Shown one piece after another: positions 8,922 to 17,012 of a stretch of 64,000 nt of DNA. Each line of letters opens with the position of its first letter. The first letter of the stretch is position 1. The notes under the pieces were generated by a model. It worked only from the letters and a program-made list of their open reading frames with translations. It made no database searches and had not been told where the DNA came from. The position numbers were made by a program, and so were the translations under genes. Origin of the DNA: Candidatus Krumholzibacteriia bacterium (GTDB lineage: Bacteria; Krumholzibacteriota; Krumholzibacteriia; JAJRXK01); assembly GCA_029932915.1 (NCBI GenBank), contig JAOZPE010000004.1:1-64000 (forward strand), in the 5' to 3' direction.

Positions 8922-9524
8922 CTAGATGAAACGCCGAAGGATCCCCACCACGATTCCCTGCACCCGCATGGAGTCGGCGGGCACGTGGATGGCTTCGTGG
9001 GCCCGGTTGGCCGGCTCGAGACGCACCATCTTGCCTTCACGGTAGAAGCGCTTGAGCGTGACTTCCTCTTCGTTCAACAGGGCGACGACGATCTCTCCGT
9101 TGCGAGGGTCTTCCCTCTGTTCGACGATCACATAGTCGCCGTCGCGAATGGCGTCTTCGATCATCGAGTCACCCTTCACCCGCAGGACATAGGCCGGGCC
9201 ACGGCCGATCATGTCCTCGGGAACCGCGATGCTCTCCGATCGGGGAACCGCCTCGATGGGCCGGCCCGCCGCGACGGTGCCCAGCAGGGGCAGGCGACGG
9301 GACTTCGAATCGTTCAGACCGACGATCTCGATGGCCCGGCTGCGGTTCCACTGCCGGCGGATGACTCCCTTCGCCTCGAGGGCCTTCAAGTGCTTGTGTA
9401 CGGTTCCCACCGACGAGAGTTGGAAGTGTTCGGCGATTTCTTCGAGACTGGGGGCATAGCCGTTGGCCGAGATGCTCGAGCGCAGGAAATCCAGCAGTTC
9501 AGACTGACGCTTGGTGAGATACAC
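8922..9524 (-). CDS. lexA: LexA repressor
   Basis: This is the SOS repressor, 200 residues from a GTG at 9524. AAGGAGG lies five bases before the start and a strong promoter ends just upstream. The N-terminal winged helix (1-65) is followed by the autocleavage site Ala86-Gly87 in GTVAAGRP, catalytic Ser120 in GDSMIED and catalytic Lys158 in EVTLKRF. RecA-stimulated self-cleavage would release SOS genes. An ATG at 9551 has been passed over because it lies inside the -10 element. The adjacent imuB-like gene follows after three bases and is probably cotranscribed. Confidence 0.96.
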   Translation of the reverse strand: MYLTKRQSELLDFLRSSISANGYAPSLEEIAEHFQLSSVGTVHKHLKALEAKGVIRRQWNRSRAIEIVGLNDSKSRRLPLLGTVAAGRPIEAVPRSESIAVPEDMIGRGPAYVLRVKGDSMIEDAIRDGDYVIVEQREDPRNGEIVVALLNEEEVTLKRFYREGKMVRLEPANRAHEAIHVPADSMRVQGIVVGILRRFI

Positions 9525-9546
9525 AGTTGCCTCCTTGACCCCAGCG

Positions 9547-9575
9547 AGCATAGGCGAAGAAAACAGGAAAGTCAA
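9547..9575 (-). promoter_or_regulatory. lexA: lexA promoter
   Basis: TTGACT (9570-9575) and TATGCT (9547-9552) are 17 bases apart on the minus strand, placing the transcript start about 15 bases before the GTG codon. This is the best-scoring core promoter in the area. Autoregulation is expected, but I see no CTGT-N8-ACAG or GAAC-N4-GTTC LexA box, so the operator of this lineage is not recognisable. Confidence 0.75.
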
Positions 9576-9613
9576 CCGCCCCCCCGGAAGCTCCACATGC
9601 CGGTGCCCGACAC

Positions 9614-9644
9614 GAAGAAGCCACCGACACGCGGCGGCTTCTTC
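9614..9644 (-). terminator. Terminator hairpin ending the tol-pal operon
   Basis: Arms 9614-9626 and 9632-9644 pair over 13 positions (GAAGAAGCC core), with one position pairing as G-U in minus-strand RNA, around a five-base loop. It lies between the cupin stop and the lexA -35. There is no strong T-run after the stem. Confidence 0.7.
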
Positions 9645-9705
9645 AGCGAAACCATCGACCATGGCCCGTATCTGCTGGAGATGCGGCCGGCCGCTCCCCG
9701 AACAC

Positions 9706-10041
9706 TCAGCCGCTGAGCACCTCGGTCGAACTCATCTGCAATCCACGGCGCTCCATCACCAATCCCAGGGTGCGACGGGCGGAACGCGGGCGATGAAGCA
9801 TTCCCGCCGGGACCAGGAAACCATCTCCCTGCCGCAACACGTGCTCCTCGCCCGAAACCTCGAGGATGAGTTCACCCTCGAGGATGAAGATGAATTCGTC
9901 GGCGGGATGATTGTGTTCGACGTACGAACCCGAATAGGCCACGACGAAGACATGGTAGTCCTTGTCGATCGAACACAGATCGTGGGGGCGAAAGGCCTTT
10001 TCCAAGCCACGGGCGACTTTCAAGGCGGGTATCTTGGGCAT
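9706..10041 (-). CDS. Cupin-domain protein
   Basis: This small single-domain protein (111 residues) contains the two cupin motifs. The first includes VEHNHPADEFIFILEGEL, with the His-x-His and Glu metal ligands; the second includes GDGFLVPAGMLHRP, with the last His. The substrate cannot be told from sequence; the metal-ligand set is intact, so it may be an enzyme or a sensor. It begins 11 bases after cpoB and is followed by the operon terminator, so it is probably the last gene of the tol-pal transcript. That placement is unusual and may point to an envelope-related role. Confidence 0.8.
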   Translation of the reverse strand: MPKIPALKVARGLEKAFRPHDLCSIDKDYHVFVVAYSGSYVEHNHPADEFIFILEGELILEVSGEEHVLRQGDGFLVPAGMLHRPRSARRTLGLVMERRGLQMSSTEVLSG

Positions 10042-10052
10042 GGCGTACTCTT

Positions 10053-10991
10053 TCAGGGTGCGCTGCCGATCTCGGCAAGTTTCTGACGGGCGATGAAGCT
10101 CTCGTCACTCTCCGGCCAATCCTTCACCAGACGACGATAGCCCTCCACCGCGCGGTCGGTCTCCCCCAGCTCCAGATGGCAATTGGACGCCTTGAGCAGG
10201 GCCGGCGCGAGTATATCACTTGCGGGATGGTTGCGCAAAACACGCTCGTACTCGACCACGGCTTCCCGGTAATTGCCCTGGGCATAGTAGCTCTCGGCGA
10301 TCCAATAGCGGGCGTTGTCCGCCAGGTCCGACTCGGGATAACGCGTGACGAACTCCTGGAAGCCCTCACGCGCCAGGGTATAGGAACCACGGGTGAAGTC
10401 ACGGAAGGCGGCGTCATAGACCTCCGCCCCGGGTGAGCCCCCTCCGATCAGGGAGGATCCCCCACCCGCCACCTCCTCGGCAGCCGCAGCACCGGCGACG
10501 CCGGCCGCGGCGGCCGACGTCCCCTCCTCCACCGCTCCCTGCGCCAACTCCCCTGTCTGCTCGCTTCCGCCGGAAGAGGCCGCTTGGGCGACACCGGCCT
10601 CTCCCCCTCCGGCCGCGCCGGACGCGCTGTCCGCCGCCGCCAGAGGCGTCGGAACCCCACCGGCACGAGTGAGCAGGTCGAGCCGCGATTGGATTCGCCG
10701 CAGCAGCTCGTCCTGCTCCTCCATCCGCGCCTGCATCTGCTGCATGGAACGCTCCATGTTCTTGAAACGCGACAGCAGCTCGGCCCGCTTCTCGTTGTCG
10801 GTGATCCCTTCGGCGTCGAGCGCCTTGTGCACCTCCTCCAAGCGCCCCTCGATGACCTTCTGGTTCTCCTGAAGGCCGTGGCTGGCGACGCTGATCTCAT
10901 CCACCTTGTCCTCGATGCGGGTGAGTTGACCGCATCCAGGGGCGAGCACGATCAGCACAAGGGCCGCGACGACGCCTGTTCTCCCCAACAT
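10053..10991 (-). CDS. cpoB: Cell division coordinator CpoB / YbgF-like TPR lipoprotein
   Basis: This 312-residue exported protein has a signal sequence ending in the lipobox LAPGC (Cys20). A coiled-coil segment follows (about 25-110), then an Ala/Gly-rich linker (about 120-190) and a C-terminal TPR domain (about 195-310) with FRDFTRGSYTLAREGFQEFV-type repeats. CpoB works with Tol-Pal to coordinate outer-membrane constriction with septal peptidoglycan synthesis. E. coli CpoB is periplasmic, whereas this one is predicted to be lipidated. GGAGG lies six bases before the ATG. It is next after pal in the operon. Confidence 0.88.
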   Translation of the reverse strand: MLGRTGVVAALVLIVLAPGCGQLTRIEDKVDEISVASHGLQENQKVIEGRLEEVHKALDAEGITDNEKRAELLSRFKNMERSMQQMQARMEEQDELLRRIQSRLDLLTRAGGVPTPLAAADSASGAAGGGEAGVAQAASSGGSEQTGELAQGAVEEGTSAAAAGVAGAAAAEEVAGGGSSLIGGGSPGAEVYDAAFRDFTRGSYTLAREGFQEFVTRYPESDLADNARYWIAESYYAQGNYREAVVEYERVLRNHPASDILAPALLKASNCHLELGETDRAVEGYRRLVKDWPESDESFIARQKLAEIGSAP

Positions 10992-11006
10992 GGTTTCCTC
11001 CGATGG

Positions 11007-11597
11007 TCAACGCACGACGAAGTGCGCACGACGGTTCTGGGCCCATGCCTCTTCGTCATGACCCAGAGCGAAGGGACGCTCCTTGCCATAGCTGACGATA
11101 TCGATCCTCGACGGGTCGATCCCGAGCGAGACGAGGTAGTCCTTCGCTTCACGGGCTCGTTTCTCTCCCAGTGCCAGGTTGTACTGCACGGTTCCCCGCT
11201 CGTCGCAATGGCCCTCGATGACGATGCGCAGGTCCTTGTGTTCGCGCAGGAGACGGCCATCCTGATTCAACCGTTCACGGGCCTCGTCGCTGAGATCGTA
11301 CTTGTCGTAGTCGAAGAAGACGTCCAACAATTCGACGGCAGGGGTCTCCGCCTCCTCGCCCGAGATCTCCTCTCCCTCGAGCTCTTCACCGCCCACCTGT
11401 TCTCCCTCGAAACTGCCCTCCTGGAGATCGACGTTCTCGACGCCTTCCGTCGTTCCCGGAGCGTTCTCCTCCGGATTCGTCTCCACTGCTTCGTTCTTCT
11501 TCCCGCACCCACCCACACTAAGGGCGAGCACCAGAAGACCGATGAGAGGCAGGATGAAGGACCCCGCCGGGAAACGATGATGTCCTCGCTGGATCAT
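11007..11597 (-). CDS. pal: Peptidoglycan-associated lipoprotein Pal
   Basis: This 196-residue lipoprotein starts at the ATG at 11597, behind GAGGAGG. Its signal ends in the lipobox SVGGC (Cys31), an acidic Glu-rich linker runs to about 90, and an OmpA-like peptidoglycan-binding domain fills the C-terminal half. That domain shows VFFDYDKYDLSDEA and IEGHCDERGTVQYN...RA, including the Asp and Arg that grip diaminopimelate. Pal anchors the outer membrane to the wall and binds TolB. The longer open frame (to 11678) lacks a ribosome site. Confidence 0.95.
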   Translation of the reverse strand: MIQRGHHRFPAGSFILPLIGLLVLALSVGGCGKKNEAVETNPEENAPGTTEGVENVDLQEGSFEGEQVGGEELEGEEISGEEAETPAVELLDVFFDYDKYDLSDEARERLNQDGRLLREHKDLRIVIEGHCDERGTVQYNLALGEKRAREAKDYLVSLGIDPSRIDIVSYGKERPFALGHDEEAWAQNRRAHFVVR

Positions 11598-11610
11598 GGA
11601 ATCGTCCTCC

Positions 11611-12957
11611 TCACGATTGGGGTTCGCCGCTGGTGGCGGACCCTCGTTTGACCCCGCTCCAGTCGGGGTTGGTGTCACTCGCCCCGCCGGAAGTCAGGCG
11701 CCGGGCGACCAGGCTCTCCACATCGATGACCCACAGTTGCGACTGTCCGGAACGGTCACTGCTCACCACCAGGTGCCGGCCGTCCGGAGCCCATGACGGG
11801 TCCTCGTTGTTGCCGTCCTTGGCGAAGGTGATCTGTCGGAGATTGCTCCCGTCCGGTTCGATGATGAACACCTGGAAGCGGCCGTCGACACGGCTGACAT
11901 AGGCGATGCGGTCACCTTTGGGCGACCACGCCGCACTCTCGTTGTAGCGCCCCTCGTAGGTGAGCCGGCGCCGATTGCTCCCCTCGCGGTCCATCACGTA
12001 GAGCTGGGGAAGGCCGGTGCGGTCACTGGTGAAGACGATCTGATGCCCGGTGGGGTCGAAATCGGGCGAGCATTCGATGGACGGCGCGTGCGTCAGCCGC
12101 TGGACGATGCTTCCATCGCGCCGCAAGCGGTAGATCTCCGCGTTTCCGTCCTTGCTCAGGGTCGTCACCAGTTCGCTTCCATCCGGAGACCAGTTCGCTC
12201 CGACATTGAGTCCTTCGTACTGCGCGATGCGCTTGCTGCGGCCGGTCTTCCCGTCGAGCAGGAGAAGGCGCTGGCGCCCGCGGAAGTACGAGGTGTAACA
12301 CACGGTCTGCTGATCGGGCGACCACCGGGGTGCCAGATTGATGCTTCCGTTGCGGGTGATGCGTTTGAGATTCTCGCCGTCGTAGTCGACGATATGGATC
12401 TCACGGCGGCGCTCGTTTCCCCGGCTGAAGAGAATACGGGTGCGGGCGATCCCTTCGTCCCCGGTGAGCTGCCGGACGACCGTGTCGCAGAAATGATGGA
12501 CTGCCGGGCCCGGCTGCTCCACATCCACCACATAGCGCTTTCCCAGGATCAGATTCTGCTGGCCGGGAGCGAGCAGCCGCGCGGTCAATGACATGTGCCC
12601 GGGATCCTCGCCACTGAGGCTGAGGGCCACCACGGCGTCGGGCCGGTGGTCGTCCCCTTCAACCTCGTTGGGCACGTCCCGCGGCAGCACCACGCCCTGG
12701 GGCAGGTCGCCCACCACCGCGATGACTCCGCTGTACACGAAGTCGCGGACGAGACGCGAGGCCAGGCTCCGGGAGCGGGCCTCCATGAGACTGTCGCTGC
12801 TCTGGACCGACAGCGGGGCCATGGACACACGCACCTTGCGCGCTCCGCTGCGATGCAGATCGATGAGGATTCCCTCGTCCTTGCCCGCCTGCGCCGGCGT
12901 CAGCGCCCAGGAGCCGACGATCGCCAGTGCCAGCAGGATGCAACTCAGTCGGCGCAC
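11611..12957 (-). CDS. tolB: Tol-Pal system beta-propeller protein TolB
   Basis: This periplasmic protein of 448 residues has a signal peptide (LSCILLALAIVGSWA...), an N-terminal domain ending near 165, and a six-bladed propeller built of WSPDG repeats such as RWSPDQQ, NWSPDGSEL, AWSPKGDRI and SWAPDGRHL. It links Pal to TolA. The start is the GTG at 12957, behind AGGAGA; an upstream extension to 13203 overlaps tolA and carries no signal. It lies between tolA and pal, as in other tol operons. Confidence 0.95.
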   Translation of the reverse strand: MRRLSCILLALAIVGSWALTPAQAGKDEGILIDLHRSGARKVRVSMAPLSVQSSDSLMEARSRSLASRLVRDFVYSGVIAVVGDLPQGVVLPRDVPNEVEGDDHRPDAVVALSLSGEDPGHMSLTARLLAPGQQNLILGKRYVVDVEQPGPAVHHFCDTVVRQLTGDEGIARTRILFSRGNERRREIHIVDYDGENLKRITRNGSINLAPRWSPDQQTVCYTSYFRGRQRLLLLDGKTGRSKRIAQYEGLNVGANWSPDGSELVTTLSKDGNAEIYRLRRDGSIVQRLTHAPSIECSPDFDPTGHQIVFTSDRTGLPQLYVMDREGSNRRRLTYEGRYNESAAWSPKGDRIAYVSRVDGRFQVFIIEPDGSNLRQITFAKDGNNEDPSWAPDGRHLVVSSDRSGQSQLWVIDVESLVARRLTSGGASDTNPDWSGVKRGSATSGEPQS

Positions 12958-12965
12958 GGCTTCTC

Positions 12966-13778
12966 CTAACGTTCCAGGTGGAAACGCACGTTGATGGGTA
13001 GCTCCATCACCTTCGATCCCGCCGGCGGGGGCGGCAACGGTGAAGCCGAGATCACGGCACGCAGGGCTTCCCGGTCGAAGACGGAGAACCCACTTCCCTC
13101 GACTACCCGCGGATTCTCGATCACCCCGCTGGCCGCGATACGGAAGCGGATGAGACAGGAGACCGACGGCCCCCCCCGGACCCCGGCCGCCGATGGTTCC
13201 CACCTGCGATCGATCTTCCGTTGCACCAGCGCCACGTAGTAGTCGGGAAGCCCGGAGTGCTTCTCCACCTGCACTGCCGCCGGGGCCGCCGGTTCATCGG
13301 CCGGCGCGGGGGTATCGGAACCCTCCGCCGCCTGCACCTCGGGCTCGACCTCCTCGGGTTCGAGGAAATCGAGATCGTCCGCCGCCTCGGCCGACGGTCT
13401 TGCCGGTGGAGGCACCACCCGCGGCTCTTCCCGCGGCGGAGTCGGCAAGGGCTCGGCCGAGGGCAGTTTCTCGACCGGCGTCGCCGGTTCCGGCTGCGGT
13501 GGAGGAGCCATTTCCGGCTCGGGATGCGCACGCTCGACCGGCTTGGGCGCTGGCGGTACCGGAGGCGTCTTCTTCTCCTGCTTCTTCACCGGCGCCACCG
13601 GCTTGGAGGGCGGTGGTGTGACCTTCTTCTTCGGCCGTGGCGGGGACGGCAGGGTGGCCAGGTCGACACGGATCACCTCCACCGGCTGCAGGGGTTGATG
13701 CAGGAATGCCCCCACCGCCCCGATCACCAGAGCACCGGCGAGATGAGCCGCCAGGGAGATCAACAGATAGTTTCGCAT
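12966..13778 (-). CDS. tolA: TolA/TonB-type energy-transducing protein
   Basis: This 270-residue protein has one N-terminal membrane helix (about 5-25), a long Pro/Lys/Glu-rich periplasmic linker (about 45-180) and a C-terminal TonB-like domain with PDYYVALVQRKIDRRW and an FRIAASGVIENPRVVEGSG repeat. It is expected to carry inner-membrane energy from TolQR to TolB-Pal. The C-domain looks like TonB while the operon position says TolA; such hybrids are normal outside Proteobacteria, and the symbol follows the context. Confidence 0.85.
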   Translation of the reverse strand: MRNYLLISLAAHLAGALVIGAVGAFLHQPLQPVEVIRVDLATLPSPPRPKKKVTPPPSKPVAPVKKQEKKTPPVPPAPKPVERAHPEPEMAPPPQPEPATPVEKLPSAEPLPTPPREEPRVVPPPARPSAEAADDLDFLEPEEVEPEVQAAEGSDTPAPADEPAAPAAVQVEKHSGLPDYYVALVQRKIDRRWEPSAAGVRGGPSVSCLIRFRIAASGVIENPRVVEGSGFSVFDREALRAVISASPLPPPPAGSKVMELPINVRFHLER

Positions 13779-13786
13779 CGCTGGAG

Positions 13787-14212
13787 TCAGTCCTTGCCTT
13801 CCGGCTGGACCACCAGGCTGAGAGTCTCCACGCCGGCGGACTTGATCTCTCCCATCACCTTGATCACGAAACCGTAGGGGACCTCCTGGTCACTCCGAAG
13901 ATAGACCGCTTGTTCCTTCCCCGTGGGCAGGGTCGATCGGAGGACCTCGGCGAGCTGACCGAAGGGCACCGGATCGTCATCGATGTACACCCTTCGCCCC
14001 TTGTCCAGACTGATCACCAGGCCCTCCTGAGCCACCTGCTTCACCGCATGGGTGGTCGGCAGATCGACCTCGATTCCTCCCTGGATGAAGGGAGCGGTCA
14101 GCATGAAGACGATCAGCAGCACCATGGTCACGTCCACCAGGGAGGTGACGTTGATCTCCGCCAACTGGGAGATCCGCGACCGGCCGGCCAGACCCTCTCC
14201 CGCCGCTCTCAC
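13787..14212 (-). CDS. tolR: Biopolymer transporter TolR/ExbD
   Basis: This 141-residue protein has a cytoplasmic start, one membrane helix (about 22-42) containing the essential Asp of the family in VDVTMVLLIVFMLTAP, and a periplasmic domain. With TolQ it forms the proton-driven motor that energises TolA. The GTG start at 14212 overlaps the tolQ stop as GTGA, so the two are translationally coupled in a roughly fixed ratio. Confidence 0.93.
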   Translation of the reverse strand: MRAAGEGLAGRSRISQLAEINVTSLVDVTMVLLIVFMLTAPFIQGGIEVDLPTTHAVKQVAQEGLVISLDKGRRVYIDDDPVPFGQLAEVLRSTLPTGKEQAVYLRSDQEVPYGFVIKVMGEIKSAGVETLSLVVQPEGKD

Positions 14213-14964
14213 GACAGTTCCCCCACGGACGCGCTGCGGTGCTGCCGCCGTTCCTCGACGGTGAAGGTCTCCAGAGCGAAGTGATCCTCGAGCAGACCCA
14301 TCAGCCGGAGCATCTCACTCTCCTCGTGGCGAACGCTGCGCACCAGCCAGTTGTACCCGACCACTGCGGGAATGGCGACGAAGAGACCACAGACGGTCGT
14401 CACCAGGGCCTCGGCGATTCCCGGCCCCACTGCATCCAGGGTGGCGGTTCCCTGCCGGCCGATCTGCAGGAAGGAACCCATGATGCCCCACACCGTACCC
14501 AACAGACCCAGGAAGGGGGCCACCGAACTGAGCGTGGCCAGCCAGCTCACTCCCTTCTCGAGATCCTCCACCTGCCGGGTGGCCTCCCGGTCGAGGGCCC
14601 GTCGAAGCAGACCGCGGGCGAGCTCTTCGTCCGCACCGGCCAGACGCGACCGCCAGGTGGGACGGAAACGGCGATAGTACTCGAGGAAGACCTCCGTCAA
14701 TGGAGATCGCGTGTCTTCCTCACACCACTGGGCGAGTCCCTCCAATCCTCCGTCTCCATCCATCCGTTCGTCGAAGAACGACCAGAACTCCTGGTCGGCC
14801 TTCCGGGCCGCGGTCAGACGGCGATAGCGTTCGACCATGACCGCCCAGGACACGACCGAGAGGATGAACAGGACGAGGATGATGAACTTCGCGAAGGGCG
14901 AGGATCCGGCGATGATCTCCCCGAAATCGCCCATGATGTTCGCAAGAGGAAGCGTGGACAACAT
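14209..14964 (-). CDS. tolQ: Biopolymer transporter TolQ/ExbB
   Basis: This 251-residue inner-membrane protein has the TolQ/ExbB pattern: a first helix at about 22-42, a large cytoplasmic loop, then two helices in the C-terminal half (around WLATLSSVAPFLGLLGTVWGIMGSF and ALVTTVCGLFVAIPAVVGYN). It forms the pentameric proton channel around the TolR dimer. The start chosen is the ATG at 14964, four bases after CAGGAG; the open frame to 15012 lacks a ribosome site. It is the first gene of the tol operon. Confidence 0.94.
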   Translation of the reverse strand: MLSTLPLANIMGDFGEIIAGSSPFAKFIILVLFILSVVSWAVMVERYRRLTAARKADQEFWSFFDERMDGDGGLEGLAQWCEEDTRSPLTEVFLEYYRRFRPTWRSRLAGADEELARGLLRRALDREATRQVEDLEKGVSWLATLSSVAPFLGLLGTVWGIMGSFLQIGRQGTATLDAVGPGIAEALVTTVCGLFVAIPAVVGYNWLVRSVRHEESEMLRLMGLLEDHFALETFTVEERRQHRSASVGELS

Positions 14965-15127
14965 GTCGCTCCTGTAGGCCGTCGTCTCACGGACGCCCGG
15001 AATGTGGTACAAGACGATCCGGAGAGTTCGACCCCGGATCGGGCCGGATGGTGGGAATCCCAGCCCACGATGGACGATGACAGGTATACGTTTCCGGGGT
15101 CGGCCCGGTTCCTCCGTCTTCGATCAG

Positions 15128-15157
15128 GGTATAGGCGGGCGCTGTGGAGAGGGTCAA
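15128..15157 (-). promoter_or_regulatory. Promoter of the tol-pal operon
   Basis: TTGACC (15152-15157) and TATACC (15128-15133) lie 18 bases apart on the minus strand, about 165 bases before the tolQ ATG. The -35 contains the TGA stop codon of moaC (15154-15156). The leader between this promoter and tolQ has no recognised element. Confidence 0.6.
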
Positions 15158-15678
15158 GGGAAATCGATGTGGGGCGGATCCTCGTAGCGATGGGCGCCGC
15201 TGCGGCCGCCTTCCTTCGCGTGCAACCACACCGGCCCAAGCACCATGGCCCGATCGGCCGCCTTGAGCATGTCGTACACCGTCAACAGGGCCGCGCTCAC
15301 GGCGGTCAACGCCTCCATCTCGACGCCGGTGCGGGCGAAGGTTCTCACCTCGACTTCCGCTTCGAGCACCCTGCGTCCCTCGTCGCGTTTCCAACGGACC
15401 TCCACCGCCCCCAGGGGCAGTGGATGGGCCAGGGGAATCCACTCGCCGGTACGCTTGGCCGCCTGCACCGCCGCCACCTGGGCCACCGCGATGGCGTCTC
15501 CCTTCCCCTCCTGCGTGGAGCGCCCGAGAGCGCGCCATCCCTCCGCCGAGAGATGGAGGCGTCCCCGTGCGACCGCCCGCCGGTGGCTCTCCGCCTTGCC
15601 GGTGACGTCGACCATGCGGGCTCTTCCATCCTCGTCGAAGTGGTTCAAGGTCCCCTCGTCGGATGCGTTCACGCTCAC
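15154..15678 (-). CDS. moaC: Cyclic pyranopterin monophosphate synthase MoaC
   Basis: This 174-residue protein has the MoaC opening LNHFDEDGRARMVDVTGKAES, the A-K-R-T-x-x-W-I-P-L-A-H-P segment with the active-site His, and VEMEALTAVSAALLTVYDMLKA near the end. It acts in molybdenum cofactor synthesis, converting the MoaA product to cyclic pyranopterin monophosphate. The start is a GTG at 15678 behind GAGGA. The mogA-like gene lies far away at 60638-61183 and no moaA is in the window. Its last codon is CCT, followed by a TGA that doubles as part of the tol -35. Confidence 0.95.
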   Translation of the reverse strand: MSVNASDEGTLNHFDEDGRARMVDVTGKAESHRRAVARGRLHLSAEGWRALGRSTQEGKGDAIAVAQVAAVQAAKRTGEWIPLAHPLPLGAVEVRWKRDEGRRVLEAEVEVRTFARTGVEMEALTAVSAALLTVYDMLKAADRAMVLGPVWLHAKEGGRSGAHRYEDPPHIDFP

Positions 15679-15733
15679 TCCTCATTCCTGGAGAGCCGCG
15701 GCGGCGACGGAGGGAAGGATGGGTCCGGCGTCC

Positions 15734-16132
15734 TCAGGAGTGGTTGATCGGATGATCCTTGTAGTAGTTGCGCTCGAAGACCTCGTCGAAATCGAAACGA
15801 TCGGCGAAGTCCTCGGGGGAATCGTCCTGTGTCTTGCGCAGAACCCCCTGCTCGACCAGTTCGAAGACGATGGCTCCGAAGTCGTCGGTGCGGGTGATGC
15901 CCCAGGCGTTCAGCACGTGCTTGGCCATGGGACCGAACTCGGACTTGGCGTAGGTCTCGATGCCCTCGACGAGTTCCTGACCGCTCACGTGACGCAGTTC
16001 AGGCAGCGAACGAAGGGTATGATCGAGCCCCCTCAGGACGAAATCATACGCGGCCAGGGCATAATGCCCTTCCCGTGCCCGCCGTTCGAGGCGAGCCAAT
16101 ACCATGTCGATATCCAGGGATGGACGGCTCAA
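15734..16132 (-). CDS. Uncharacterized Minf_1886-family protein
   Basis: This 132-residue protein matches a small conserved family of unknown function known mainly from Planctomycetes and Verrucomicrobia. Its marks are YDFVLRGLDHT, the RHVSGQELVEGIETYA stretch, FGPMAKHVLNAWGI and DFGAIVFELVEQGVL. The start proposed is the TTG at 16132, seven bases after GAGGA and just downstream of a strong promoter; the ATG at 16105 has no ribosome site. No membrane segment or known active site is visible. moaC follows 55 bases later. Confidence 0.75.
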   Translation of the reverse strand: MSRPSLDIDMVLARLERRAREGHYALAAYDFVLRGLDHTLRSLPELRHVSGQELVEGIETYAKSEFGPMAKHVLNAWGITRTDDFGAIVFELVEQGVLRKTQDDSPEDFADRFDFDEVFERNYYKDHPINHS

Positions 16133-16170
16133 GTCTGCTTCCTCACGAATCAGGGTCCTGCTGGGTCCAA

Positions 16171-16198
16171 AGTGTAATGCGCCCGGCAGCGATGTCAA
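16171..16198 (-). promoter_or_regulatory. Promoter of the Minf_1886-moaC unit
   Basis: A perfect TTGACA (16193-16198) and TACACT (16171-16176) are 16 bases apart on the minus strand. The TGA stop of the MEMO-family gene (16195-16197) lies inside the -35. The transcript would start about 30 bases before the proposed TTG codon. Confidence 0.7.
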
Positions 16199-17007
16199 CC
16201 GGGTGCCTTCACCGAGAGAGCCGACAGATAGCCCACCACCTGGCTCTCATCCCCGCTGGCCTCGCTGCTGTCGGTCTGGGCCACCACGTGGAAGCTTCCC
16301 TGAAGCTCGCGGGTCATCTCCATCAGGCTCAGGACCGGGCCCGCCCCGCACGCCTGGGCCACTCCCGACCCGAGGGCGACGGCCATCTCCTCCGGATCGC
16401 CCCGTACCAGGAGGTCCCGGAAGTGCCCGTCCAGTATCTTCGCCTGTTCACGCGGGTAGTAATGGGAGAGATCGGAGCTGGCCACGACCACCACCCGATG
16501 CCGGCGCCAGAGCTCGGCCAACACGGCGCCCACCCGGCGATGGACCACCGCCTCGGGAGGACCGAAGACCAGTTCCACCACCGAGGCCGACGGGCACGCA
16601 CGCTTCAACAGGGGCAACTGCACCTCGACCGAATGCTCCGGAAAGGGCGGGCCCTGCGACGCCGGACCGAGAGCCTCGATCAGCTCGTCCGCGAGCTCTG
16701 CATCGGAGGCGACCGGGCCCAGCGGCGTCTCGAAGCCATCGAGCTCGAAGACCCGAACCCCATCGACCGCGTAGCGATGACTCGGTCCCATCAGGACGAC
16801 CCGATCGACCTGGCGGCCCCGCAACACTCCGATCGCCTTGCCCGCGGTGGCGCCGGAGTAAACGTATCCGGCGTGGGGAACGATCATCCCCATCACCTCG
16901 CCATCCGGAGCAGGGGGCGCGCCGGCGAGGAAATCGTCGACCCAGGTCTGCAGGACCTTCGGTTCGTCCGGGTAGAAACTGCCGTCGAACGCACTTTGAA
17001 GACGCAT
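16195..17007 (-). CDS. AmmeMemoRadiSam system protein B (MEMO1 family)
   Basis: This 270-residue MEMO-like protein has GMIVPHAGYVYSGATAG, VVLMGPSHR, EHSVEVQLPLL and VVVASSDLSHYYPREQA, which supply the His/Asp residues of a dioxygenase-like metal pocket. The bacterial partners usually found with it, an AMMECR1-domain protein and a radical SAM enzyme, are absent from this window. Its molecular function is unresolved. The ATG at 17007 follows GGAGG by eight bases; the GTG at 17016 sits on top of that ribosome site and is less likely. It lies directly after nadB. Confidence 0.88.
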   Translation of the reverse strand: MRLQSAFDGSFYPDEPKVLQTWVDDFLAGAPPAPDGEVMGMIVPHAGYVYSGATAGKAIGVLRGRQVDRVVLMGPSHRYAVDGVRVFELDGFETPLGPVASDAELADELIEALGPASQGPPFPEHSVEVQLPLLKRACPSASVVELVFGPPEAVVHRRVGAVLAELWRRHRVVVVASSDLSHYYPREQAKILDGHFRDLLVRGDPEEMAVALGSGVAQACGAGPVLSLMEMTRELQGSFHVVAQTDSSEASGDESQVVGYLSALSVKAPG

Positions 17008-17012
17008 GGTTC

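Noticed and set aside
9525-9580. LexA operator upstream of lexA
   Set aside because: Expected from biology, but neither the proteobacterial nor the Gram-positive box is present and I could find no clear dyad.
9525-9662. Longer lexA frame with ATG at 9551
   Set aside because: The ATG lies in the -10 element of a strong promoter; the GTG at 9524 has AAGGAGG and gives the normal LexA length.
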